A DNA stretch of 64,000 nt from Burkholderia guangdongensis (GTDB lineage: Bacteria > Pseudomonadota > Gammaproteobacteria > Burkholderiales > Burkholderiaceae), in NCBI RefSeq assembly GCF_013403875.1, contig NZ_JACBNX010000017.1, positions 124,001 to 188,000 on the forward strand, in the 5' to 3' direction. Position 1 is the stretch's first letter, and each line of letters begins with the position of its first letter. Below, piece by piece: positions 44,578 to 51,440 of this stretch. The notes beneath the pieces were generated by a model that was not told the origin of the DNA, ran no database searches, and worked only from the letters and a program-made list of their open reading frames with translations. Position numbers and translations under genes: made by a program.

Positions 44578-45603
44578 TCACGCGAGCCCGAGCTCGCGCG
44601 CTTCTTCGTCGTAGCGCGGATAGGACGCCTTCATTACCGCGCCGTTCAAGATCATCTCCGCGACCAGCGGCCGGGTCGCCGACGCTTCGTAGACCCGCGT
44701 CCTGACCCAGACCGACTCGGTGCGCGCGCTTTCGCTGAGCGCGATGATCTCGCGCTCCAGCTCGTACGGCTGGCCGACGAACAGCGGGCCGCGGATCAGG
44801 CGGATCTGCTGTCCGGCGAACAGGCCGACCGCGGGCTTGCGGCCCGACAGGCCGGCTTGAGCGATGGTGCTGCCGAGCAGTACGCTGATCATCTCGGTCG
44901 GAATGATCGGCCGGCCCCACGGCGAGCTTGCGCCGTGCTCGGCCGTGTACCACGCGCAGGGCTCGGTGATCACCTTCAGCTTGTCGGCGAGCGTGAACGG
45001 ATAGTGGTCGCCCATGTGGTCGTCGAAGCCCATCACGATGTGCTCGACCGCCCGGCCGCGCTGGCCGACTTTCAGATCGCGGTTGATCACGAGGCCGGCG
45101 GGCGGACGAAGCTTCGCGATGCGCTGCTCGAGTTCGTGCGGCGGCAGGCCGGCCGCTTCATCGGCCGCTTCACTGACCGCCTCGCCGACCGACGCGCCGA
45201 CCGACGCGCTGCCGGCGAGCACGGGCGTGCCGTCTTTCTTTTCCGCGCGAATGCGCACGAAGCGCGCGTCCGGGGACGCGGGCAGCTCGACGAACGCGCG
45301 CACTTCCTCGCCTTCGACGACCATGTTCTGATAGTGCGCGCTGATGCAGCCGGTCTCGAACCATGCGCGGCCGAACAGGCGAAACAGCAGCGGATCGAAC
45401 TGGCTGAAGTGGGTCGGGCCCTCGATCGGTCCGGCGCGCAGGCCGAGGTTCTCGGCGGTGCCGTCGTCGTGGATCGATTTGTGGCCGTCGTAGGTCTGCT
45501 CGGCGAGCATCTGGCGCGGGCGGCGCAGCGGGCCGCACAGCTCGGCGGCCGCCGTGGCGAACGGCGACGCATCGGCGGGGGAGGGAAAGGCGCGTGTCTC
45601 CAT
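44578..45603 (-). CDS. Conserved hypothetical protein, possible hotdog (MaoC-like) fold
   Basis: 341 aa. No certain family recognised. Segments such as LGLRAGPIEGPTHFSQFDPL, the YPFTLADKLKVITEPCAWYT region and GQQIRLIRGPLFVGQPYELE read like the hydrophobic helix and strands of two-domain hotdog enzymes that act on acyl-CoA; this is a weak inference. An acidic Ala-rich loop (SVGASVGEAVSEAADEAAG) sits at about residues 133-151. Its start is 48 bp from a pair of tandem palindromes, so it is likely TetR-regulated together with the flavin oxidoreductase downstream. The regulator is not next to it. Confidence 0.7.
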   Translation of the reverse strand: METRAFPSPADASPFATAAAELCGPLRRPRQMLAEQTYDGHKSIHDDGTAENLGLRAGPIEGPTHFSQFDPLLFRLFGRAWFETGCISAHYQNMVVEGEEVRAFVELPASPDARFVRIRAEKKDGTPVLAGSASVGASVGEAVSEAADEAAGLPPHELEQRIAKLRPPAGLVINRDLKVGQRGRAVEHIVMGFDDHMGDHYPFTLADKLKVITEPCAWYTAEHGASSPWGRPIIPTEMISVLLGSTIAQAGLSGRKPAVGLFAGQQIRLIRGPLFVGQPYELEREIIALSESARTESVWVRTRVYEASATRPLVAEMILNGAVMKASYPRYDEEARELGLA

Positions 45604-45650
45604 GTCGGGTCTCGTTGAGGTTGGACTCGGGTTCGTGTGCTCGCGGCATC

Positions 45651-45679
45651 TACCGGACGGTAGATACTACCAGTCGGTA
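45651..45679 (-). promoter_or_regulatory. Tandem TetR-type palindromes
   Basis: TACCGGACGGTA (45651-45662; 5-bp arms around GA) and TACCAGTCGGTA (45668-45679; 4-bp arms). Centres are 17 bp apart, the same spacing for both units, as in operators that bind two TetR dimers. It lies 48 bp before the 341-aa gene. Confidence 0.65.
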
Positions 45680-45795
45680 TATGAACCGTCGTCGTGGTGA
45701 ACCCTGATCGATGCGCGCGGCGAACTTTGTTGCACGCGAGTGACGAGTTGGGTTAATATCGCGGTCTTGCTGATTTTTCGGCAAGAAAAGACCGA

Positions 45796-45872
45796 GGAGC
45801 GGTAGTTCAGTCGGTTAGAATACCGGCCTGTCACGCCGGGGGTCGCGGGTTCGAGTCCCGTCCGCTCCGCCA
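45796..45872 (+). tRNA. tRNA-Asp (GTC)
   Basis: 77 nt with CCA encoded. The acceptor stem GGAGCGG pairs with CCGCTCC, discriminator G. Anticodon GTC at 45830-45832 in loop CTGTCAC closed by CCGGC/GCCGG. T-loop GGTTCGAGTCC is standard. It reads Asp codons GAC/GAU. Confidence 0.98.
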
Positions 45873-45877
45873 GAATT

Positions 45878-45906
45878 AAAAATGCCCGCCTTGTGCGGGC
45901 ATTTTT
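45878..45906 (+). terminator. Rho-independent terminator of tRNA-Asp
   Basis: AAAATGCCCGC (45879-45889), 5-nt loop, GCGGGCATTTT (45895-45905), followed by further T. It lies 6 bp after the tRNA CCA. Confidence 0.9.
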
Positions 45907-45925
45907 ATTTTGTATTGCGCCTATC

Positions 45926-45953
45926 AAAATGCTCGCCGTGCGCGGGCATTTTT
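45926..45953 (+). terminator. Second, near-duplicate terminator
   Basis: AAAATGCTCGC (45926-45936), loop CGTGC, GCGGGCATTTT (45942-45952). It is the preceding terminator with one C-to-T change that leaves a G-U pair. A tandem duplicate 47 bp downstream of the first, still before ppiD. Confidence 0.8.
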
Positions 45954-46066
45954 GCTGTGGCTGCGTGCGTCGGTACAGTGGCGAAGCGCCGGCGGCCCCC
46001 CGGTTCGCCCTTTTTTGCTGCGCGCTGTTGTACTATCTGGCGTTTTGTCCCGTACATCCGTCTCGC

Positions 46067-48001
46067 ATGCTCGATTTCTTCCGTAATCATCAGCGCCTGA
46101 TGATGGCTCTCCTGCTCCTGATCGTGTTGCCGGGGCTGGGTTTCGTCGGGATTCAGGGTTTCCGTGGCTTCTTCGACGAAAGCGCGAACGTCGCGTCGAT
46201 CGACGGGCACAAGATCACGCGCGTCGAGTTCGACAATGCGTTCCGCCAGCAGATTGACCGCGCGCGCCAGATGCTCGGCTCGCAATTCGACCAGAAGGCG
46301 TTCGATACGCCCCAGCATCGCAAGGAAGTGCTCGATGGCCTGATCCAGCAGCGCGTGATCGCCGACGAGACGCAGCGTCTGCATCTGACCGCCTCCGACA
46401 ACGCGGTGCGCGACGCGCTGCTGAACGACCCGATGATCGCGTCGATGAAGAAGCCGGACGGCTCGATCGATCTCGACGCGTACGCGAAGCTGCTCGCGAT
46501 GCAGGGCCTGACGCCCGAGCAGTATCAGGAGCAGGTGCGCTACAGCCTCGCGCTGCAGCAGATCCCGGCGAGCATCATATCGAGCGCGTTCACGCCGAAG
46601 AGCGTCGCGCAGCATCTGTCGGATCTTGCCGCGCAGCAGCGCCAGGTGCAGGCCATGGTGCTGAAGCCGGCCGACTACGCGTCGAAGGTGCAGCCGACCG
46701 ACGCGCAGATCGCCGCGTACTACGACGCGCACAAGCAGAGCTTCGCGACGCCGGAGACCGCGACGATCCAGTATCTCGTCTATTCGCCGGACACGGCTGC
46801 CGCGAACGCGCAGCCGAGCGACGTGGACATCAGGAAGTACTACGACGACAATCAGGCCCATTTCAGCACCGACGCACAGGTGCGCGTGAGCCACATCTTC
46901 ATCGCGGCCGCGAGCGACGCGAGCGCGGCCGACAAGGCCGCCGCGAAGGCGAAGGCGCAGCAACTGCTCGCCGAGGTGAACGCGCATCCGGACCAGTTCG
47001 CGCAGATCGCCGAGAAGAACTCGCAGGACGCGCCGTCGGCCGCGAAGGGCGGCGACCTCGGCTTCATCACGCGCGGCTCGACCGCGGGCGGCAAGGCGTT
47101 CGACGACGCGGCGTTCGCGCTGAAGCAGGGCGAGATCAGCGGCGTCGTCGAGTCGGATCTCGGCTTCCACATCCTGAAGGCGACCGAGGTGAAGCCGGCC
47201 GCCGTCAAGCCGTTCGAGCAGGTGAAGGACGCGATCGCGGCGGACCTGAAGCAGCAGTACGCGGCGAAGGCGTTCTCGGACAATTCCGACGGCTTCTCGT
47301 CGATCGTCTACGAAAAGGCGAAGAGCCTGCAGCCGGCCGCCGACAAGTACAAGCTGACGACGCAGACCGCGACCGTCACGAACGGGCCGAATCCGGCGCT
47401 GCCGCCGACCAGCCCGCTCAACAATCCGAAGTTCCTCGCCGCGGTGTTCGCGGCCGATTCGGTGAAGAACCAGAACAACACGCAGGCGATCGACGTCGGC
47501 AACAGCACGCTGATCTCCGCGCACGTGGTCAGCTACAAGCCGGCGGCGGTGCCGCCGCTCGACGCGGTGAAGGACGCGGTGCGGCAGAAGTTCGTCGCCG
47601 AGCAGGCGGCGACGCTCGCGAAGCAGGACGGCGCGGCGAAGCTCGCCGAGCTGCAGAAATCGAAAGCGACGACGGGCTTCACGCCGGCCGATACGATCTC
47701 GCGCCAACAGTCGCACGGGATTCCGTCCACGGCCGTCAGCGCGATCTACAAGGTCGATCCGAAGACGTTGCCCGCCTACGTCGGCGTCGATCTCGGTGCG
47801 GACGGCTACGCGATCTTCCGCGTGAACGCGGTGGTGCCGGGCGCGAGCGTCGATCCGCAGCAGCTCGCCGGCGCGCAGCAGCAGATCGCGCAGGTGGACG
47901 CGCAGAGCGAGGGCGAGGCGTATCTCGCCGCGCTGCGCGCGCGCTCGAAGGTCAAGCTCTACGGCTCGACCGCCGACACGCAGCAGGACGGCTCGAACTG
48001 A
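46067..48001 (+). CDS. ppiD: Peptidyl-prolyl cis-trans isomerase D
   Basis: 644 aa from the ATG at 46067 (MLDFFRNHQRLMMALLLLIV); earlier in-frame starts lie within the terminator region. There is one N-terminal membrane anchor (residues 12-35), then a SurA_N-like chaperone domain, and a parvulin domain around residues 275-375 with VRVSHIFIAA, KNSQDAPSAAKGGDLGFITR and GEISGVVESDLGFHILKATE. Two further chaperone-like domains follow. It is anchored in the inner membrane facing the periplasm and helps fold outer-membrane proteins. The position after a tRNA is typical of Burkholderiales core synteny (from memory, not checked). Confidence 0.95.
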   Translation: MLDFFRNHQRLMMALLLLIVLPGLGFVGIQGFRGFFDESANVASIDGHKITRVEFDNAFRQQIDRARQMLGSQFDQKAFDTPQHRKEVLDGLIQQRVIADETQRLHLTASDNAVRDALLNDPMIASMKKPDGSIDLDAYAKLLAMQGLTPEQYQEQVRYSLALQQIPASIISSAFTPKSVAQHLSDLAAQQRQVQAMVLKPADYASKVQPTDAQIAAYYDAHKQSFATPETATIQYLVYSPDTAAANAQPSDVDIRKYYDDNQAHFSTDAQVRVSHIFIAAASDASAADKAAAKAKAQQLLAEVNAHPDQFAQIAEKNSQDAPSAAKGGDLGFITRGSTAGGKAFDDAAFALKQGEISGVVESDLGFHILKATEVKPAAVKPFEQVKDAIAADLKQQYAAKAFSDNSDGFSSIVYEKAKSLQPAADKYKLTTQTATVTNGPNPALPPTSPLNNPKFLAAVFAADSVKNQNNTQAIDVGNSTLISAHVVSYKPAAVPPLDAVKDAVRQKFVAEQAATLAKQDGAAKLAELQKSKATTGFTPADTISRQQSHGIPSTAVSAIYKVDPKTLPAYVGVDLGADGYAIFRVNAVVPGASVDPQQLAGAQQQIAQVDAQSEGEAYLAALRARSKVKLYGSTADTQQDGSN

Positions 48002-48172
48002 GTCCGCCGCTCGCCTGCGAGGGGAGTTCGCGTCTACCGCTCGGATGCTCTGCCCCGATTCGGCCACTTCGCTGGGGCGATGGCGCGCGCCATACTTCAG
48101 GGCGGTCGGCGCAATAAAAGAGCCCGGTCGCGGCAGCGCAAGCGGAGAGCAGACGCAGATGCCGGTTGACTA

Positions 48173-48329
48173 GGGGGTACCAAGAAGGTACCATTCCCAT
48201 TGAAAACTACGTACGAGCGGGTGCGAAAAACGTAGCGCCGCCCGGGTAACCGGGTCCCACCTGGAGTGGGAATTCTGCAGAAATGCAGATAGAGAATCCC
48301 GCATACGACGGCTGCCTCTGGGCAGCCGT
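48173..48329 (+). ncRNA. Candidate structured RNA: five consecutive hairpins
   Basis: On the + strand: (a) GGTACC-AAGAA-GGTACC (48176-48192) with outer GGG/CCC; (b) CTACGT (48207-48212) with ACGTAG (48230-48235); (c) CCCGG-GTAA-CCGGG (48241-48254); (d) TCCCAC-CTGGA-GTGGGA (48255-48271); (e) TCTGCA-GAAA-TGCAGA (48274-48289); then a final 9-bp stem ACGGCTGCC-TCTG-GGCAGCCGT (48308-48329). Loops c and e are GNRA tetraloops only on this strand. GGGA (48268) could alternatively pair with TCCC (48297), suggesting a possible switch. No Rfam family is recognised and no promoter is assigned. A mobile-element end is the main alternative. The remaining part of the 341-bp gap (48002-48172) shows nothing certain. 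Confidence 0.5.
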
Positions 48330-48342
48330 TGGTCTTTATGGC

Positions 48343-48927
48343 TCAGGGATTGATTGTGCGTCCTGCGTAGGCGGCCTTCAACAACGTGACCAAACGCACT
48401 TTCTTGGCGTCTTTCTGTCTGCGTGTCAAGCCTTGGTCCAGTAAATAAGCTGACTGGACGCGCAATATGAGACGCTGTCCTCTGCGCTGGTCCTTTTCCA
48501 CGTCAAAGAACACCGCATAGATTGATTGTTTCCCGCCCTTTGCTTGCATCTCCCAGGTCAAGAAGTTGCGGCTCTTCACATTCGCCACAATAATGTGCCG
48601 CGAAGGCAGCGCAATAACGAGCTCTCGGAGCAACGTCTTCGATAAGTGATAACGGAGCGGGTCAAGGACGCTCTCCTCTCTATCGTCCCGGTAAATTTCA
48701 GCCTCCGGGATTTCAGATTGCGGTCTCGTGTCCCAGCGAACGCTGTGAGAGAAGCAATGGCACGAAAAAATGACAACTACCGTGACCTCGAACCCGATGT
48801 CGGCTTTGAAGGCGAACGAATCCAGGTGCGTAAGATCCCAATCATCCTCGTTATAACGAATGGGTGCAAACCTATGACGCGAATCTGCGGGTGGGTCAAG
48901 CACCTCTAGCTTTAGCGATTCTGCCAT
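48343..48927 (-). CDS. Orphan hypothetical protein in a lower-GC patch
   Basis: 194 aa from the ATG at 48927; a TTG at 48957 would add ten residues. I do not recognise the family. The N-terminal third is acidic with Asp/Trp-rich PIRYNEDDWDLTHLDSFAF, followed by a hydrophobic strand VTVVVIFSCHCFSHSVRWD. The C-terminal half alternates strands and ends basic: NVKSRNFLTWEMQAKGGKQS, YAVFFDVEKDQRRGQRLILR, VQSAYLLDQGLTRRQKDAKK. It is soluble and compact, and might be a nuclease-like or toxin-like fold, but nothing proves it. Codon use and GC are clearly lower than ppiD and pgi around it, a sign of transfer. It converges on the hairpin row at 48173-48329. Confidence 0.7.
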   Translation of the reverse strand: MAESLKLEVLDPPADSRHRFAPIRYNEDDWDLTHLDSFAFKADIGFEVTVVVIFSCHCFSHSVRWDTRPQSEIPEAEIYRDDREESVLDPLRYHLSKTLLRELVIALPSRHIIVANVKSRNFLTWEMQAKGGKQSIYAVFFDVEKDQRRGQRLILRVQSAYLLDQGLTRRQKDAKKVRLVTLLKAAYAGRTINP

Positions 48928-49066
48928 GCGATGCGTCAAGAAGGGCTGGAAGTGCAAATCATTGATGTTAGTGGAAAATCCCCGGAATAAGCTAGCTCAG
49001 ATCGGCGCGCCGGTCCCTAGCAGCTTCAAGGGAGAACTCAGTCATCATGCCGTTGGAGGGGCGCGT

Positions 49067-49792
49067 CTACGCGTTGCCGATGCGGCTGGCGCCGTCATCG
49101 GCGCGGATCGGCAGCAGCGCGCCGTTCGACGACTGTAACGACTTGCCGTGGCCAATGCCGACGGCGTTCCGCTCGAGCGGAACGACGCGGAACGGGTGAC
49201 GATGCGGGAAGTTCGCCAGCGCGCCGGCGGCGGACAGCACGACGAGGAGCGCCACGGCGATCGCGTAATGGCCGACCGTGCACCGCTCGCGGACGACGCG
49301 GAAACCTAGCGCGGCATCCCATGCGGTCGTGCCGCCTCGGCTCAGCGTGAGCGCGCTGATCAGCATCGTCAGTTGCCGGGCGATCGGCACGCCGAACGCG
49401 AGACCGCGCGCCCAGAGCGATACGTTTCGTCTCAGGTAGCGCCGGAACGACGGACGCGTGCCGTCCGGCTCGGTCACGCGCACGCCGAGCAACGCCTTGC
49501 CGACGCTGTTCCCGCAGGCGGCGCAGACCGCCGCGTCGATGAACAGCACGATCGGCAGCAGGCTGAGCTCGGCGAGTGTCGTCGCGACCAGGCGATTGCC
49601 GCCGAAATGGAGCAGGTGAGTGCCGGTCGCGGTATTCAGCACGCCGGCGGCGAGGCCGACGACGAACCCCCACAGCAGCAGGTCGAGCGTGCGCGCGAAG
49701 TAGCGCCGCCAGGCCCCCGGCGCGGGAAGCGGCGGGCGGCTGTCGGTCGGGCCGCTGTCCGGCGCGGCATCCGGTGCGTTGTCGTTCCACAT
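49067..49792 (-). CDS. RDD-family membrane protein
   Basis: 241 aa. It shows the RDD pattern: WRRYFARTLDLLLWGFVVGL in helix 1, NSVGKALLGVRVTEPDGTRP SFRRYLRRN (split) between helices, and further membrane segments near LAELSLLPIVLFIDAAVCAA and YAIAVALLVVLSAAGALANF. The N-terminal 25 residues are Asp/Pro-rich and cytosolic. RDD proteins have been linked to Na+/H+ exchange and to transport of unknown solutes. The last ~40 residues (VPLERNAVGIGHGKSLQSS...) lie beyond the membrane domain, next to the boundary of the low-GC patch. Confidence 0.85.
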   Translation of the reverse strand: MWNDNAPDAAPDSGPTDSRPPLPAPGAWRRYFARTLDLLLWGFVVGLAAGVLNTATGTHLLHFGGNRLVATTLAELSLLPIVLFIDAAVCAACGNSVGKALLGVRVTEPDGTRPSFRRYLRRNVSLWARGLAFGVPIARQLTMLISALTLSRGGTTAWDAALGFRVVRERCTVGHYAIAVALLVVLSAAGALANFPHRHPFRVVPLERNAVGIGHGKSLQSSNGALLPIRADDGASRIGNA

Positions 49793-49890
49793 GACCGTCG
49801 AAAGTGCGGGGGGTGACGACCGATGCTAGCGCAACGGCCGCCCGCGTGCATCCATTGTTGCACCGACCGGTGGGCCGCGCGTCGGCCTGA

Positions 49891-49930
49891 CCCGTGCTTA
49901 CCCGTGCTTACCCGCGCTTACCCGCGCTTA
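49891..49930 (-). repeat. 10-bp tandem repeat at the tesA stop codon
   Basis: CCCGTGCTTA twice then CCCGCGCTTA twice. The last unit's TTA is the TAA stop of tesA on the minus strand. Confidence 0.95.
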
Positions 49931-50668
49931 CCCATGTGGCTTGCCGAGCAGCGGCTTCAGCGACGGCCACACGTTGTCGAGCAGCACGCCCTGCGCCTGT
50001 TGCGTCGGATGGATCTGGTCGGCTTGGAACATGTCGGGCTTGTCCGCGATGCCGGCGAGCAGGAACGGCACGAGCGGCACGCGCAGATCCTTCGACAGCC
50101 GCGTGTAGATCCCGTGGAATTTTTGCGTATAGTCGGGCCCGTAGTTCGGCGGCACGTACATGCCGACGAGCACGACCTGCGCATGCGCGCGGCGCGATGC
50201 GTCGACGATGTCGCGCAGGTTGCGCTCGGTCGTCGCGAGCGGCACGCCGCGCAGCGCGTCGTTCGCGCCGAGCTCGACGACGACGATCGCCGGCTTCAGC
50301 CGTTGCAGCACCGTCGACAGGCGCGAGCGCCCGCCGCTCGTCGTGTCGCCGCTGACGCTCGCGTTCGCGACGCTATAATCGATCCGCTCCGTCGCGAGCC
50401 GTTGCCGCAGCAGCGCGACCCAGCCCGTGTCGCGCGGCAGCCCGTACTCGGCCGACAGGCTGTCGCCGAGCACGACGATGACCGGCTGGCCGGCGGGCAT
50501 GGGCGCTGCCGCTTGCAGTGCCGCTTGAGCCGATTGCCCCGCGGGCGGCGTCGCGCCGTGCGCGAGCCCGGCCGTCGCGGCCGTCGCGACGGTGAGCGCG
50601 CCGCCGAGCAGTGCGGCGAGCAGAGCGGCGGGCGCCGCGCGTCTTTTTCCGTGAAATGTCGTGTCCAT
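49928..50668 (-). CDS. tesA: Arylesterase / acyl-CoA thioesterase I, SGNH (GDSL) family
   Basis: 246 aa from the ATG at 50668. N-terminal export signal (RRAAPAALLAALLGGALTVA) with a long Ala/Pro linker. SGNH blocks: nucleophile Ser70 in VLGDSLSAEYG, Gly in SVSGDTTSGGRS, Asn in LGANDALRG, Asp/His in ADQIHPT. The periplasmic esterase hydrolyses acyl esters and acyl-CoA in vitro. It is divergent from the YbbA-type ATPase and their starts overlap (CATG shared), the E. coli tesA-ybbA arrangement. The stop lies in a 10-bp repeat unit. Confidence 0.93.
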   Translation of the reverse strand: MDTTFHGKRRAAPAALLAALLGGALTVATAATAGLAHGATPPAGQSAQAALQAAAPMPAGQPVIVVLGDSLSAEYGLPRDTGWVALLRQRLATERIDYSVANASVSGDTTSGGRSRLSTVLQRLKPAIVVVELGANDALRGVPLATTERNLRDIVDASRRAHAQVVLVGMYVPPNYGPDYTQKFHGIYTRLSKDLRVPLVPFLLAGIADKPDMFQADQIHPTQQAQGVLLDNVWPSLKPLLGKPHG

Positions 50669-51389
50669 GCTGAAAATTACCGATCCGATCATCGAAGTAC
50701 GAGGCGTGTGCAAGCGTGTCGCGGACGCGGCCGGCGAGCTGACGATCCTCGACGGCATCGACCTGACGGTCCGCGCGGGCAGCAGCCTCGCGATCGTCGG
50801 CGCCTCGGGGTCGGGCAAGTCGACGCTGCTCGGGCTGCTTGCCGGGTTGGACAGCGCGACGAGCGGCACGGTTCGTCTGCTCGGCCGCGCGCTCGGCGAG
50901 CTCGACGAGGACGAGCGCGCGGCGCTGCGCAACGGCGCGGTCGGCTTCGTGTTCCAGTCGTTCCAGTTGATGCCGCACCTGAGCGCGCTCGAGAACGTGA
51001 TGCTGCCGCTCGAGCTGCAGGGCGGCGTAAGCACGCGCGACGCGGCCGCGCGCGCCCGCGCGCTGCTCGCGCAGGTCGGGCTCGGCGAGCGGACCGGGCA
51101 CTATCCGAAGCTGCTGTCCGGCGGCGAGCAGCAGCGCGTCGCGCTCGCGCGCGCGTTCGTCACGCATCCGGCGATCCTGTTCGCCGACGAGCCGACCGGC
51201 AGCCTCGACGCGGCGAACGGCCGCGCGGTGATCGACCTGATGTTCGAGCTCAATCGCACGCAGCGCTCGACGCTCGTGCTCGTCACGCACGATCCGGAGC
51301 TCGCGCGCCGCTGCGAGACGACGGTCACGCTCGAAGCGGGGCGCCTCGCCGCGTCGCCGCGCATCGCGCGCGGCGGCGGCGGCGCGTAA
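50661..51389 (+). CDS. ybbA: ABC transporter ATP-binding protein, YbbA type
   Basis: 242 aa from the GTG at 50661, or 240 from the ATG at 50667. Walker [22 protein letters not shown]-loop FVFQSFQLMPHLSALENVML, signature LSGGEQQRVALARAF, Walker B ILFADEPTGSLD and H-loop VLVTHDPELARRC. It belongs to the LolD/MacB-type subfamily that works with FtsX-like permeases. In E. coli the partner YbbP follows; here pgi follows on the opposite strand, so the permease must be encoded elsewhere or lost. Start overlaps tesA on the other strand. Confidence 0.92.
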   Translation: MSMLKITDPIIEVRGVCKRVADAAGELTILDGIDLTVRAGSSLAIVGASGSGKSTLLGLLAGLDSATSGTVRLLGRALGELDEDERAALRNGAVGFVFQSFQLMPHLSALENVMLPLELQGGVSTRDAAARARALLAQVGLGERTGHYPKLLSGGEQQRVALARAFVTHPAILFADEPTGSLDAANGRAVIDLMFELNRTQRSTLVLVTHDPELARRCETTVTLEAGRLAASPRIARGGGGA

Positions 51390-51405
51390 AGCCAAAGCCC
51401 CGATG

Positions 51406-51437
51406 GGCACCTGCCGGCACCTGCCGGCACCCGCTGG
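51406..51437. repeat. 10-bp repeat at the ybbA/pgi junction
   Basis: GGCACCTGCC twice, then GGCACCCGCT and a partial GGCGC, ending just before the pgi stop (51441-51443, minus strand) and starting 16 bp after the ybbA stop. Confidence 0.9.
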
Positions 51438-51440
51438 CGC

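Noticed and set aside
48646-48909. 87-codon plus-strand frame opposite the orphan gene
   Set aside because: No start signal and composition of a shadow frame; the 194-aa minus frame is longer and has protein-like strand patterns.
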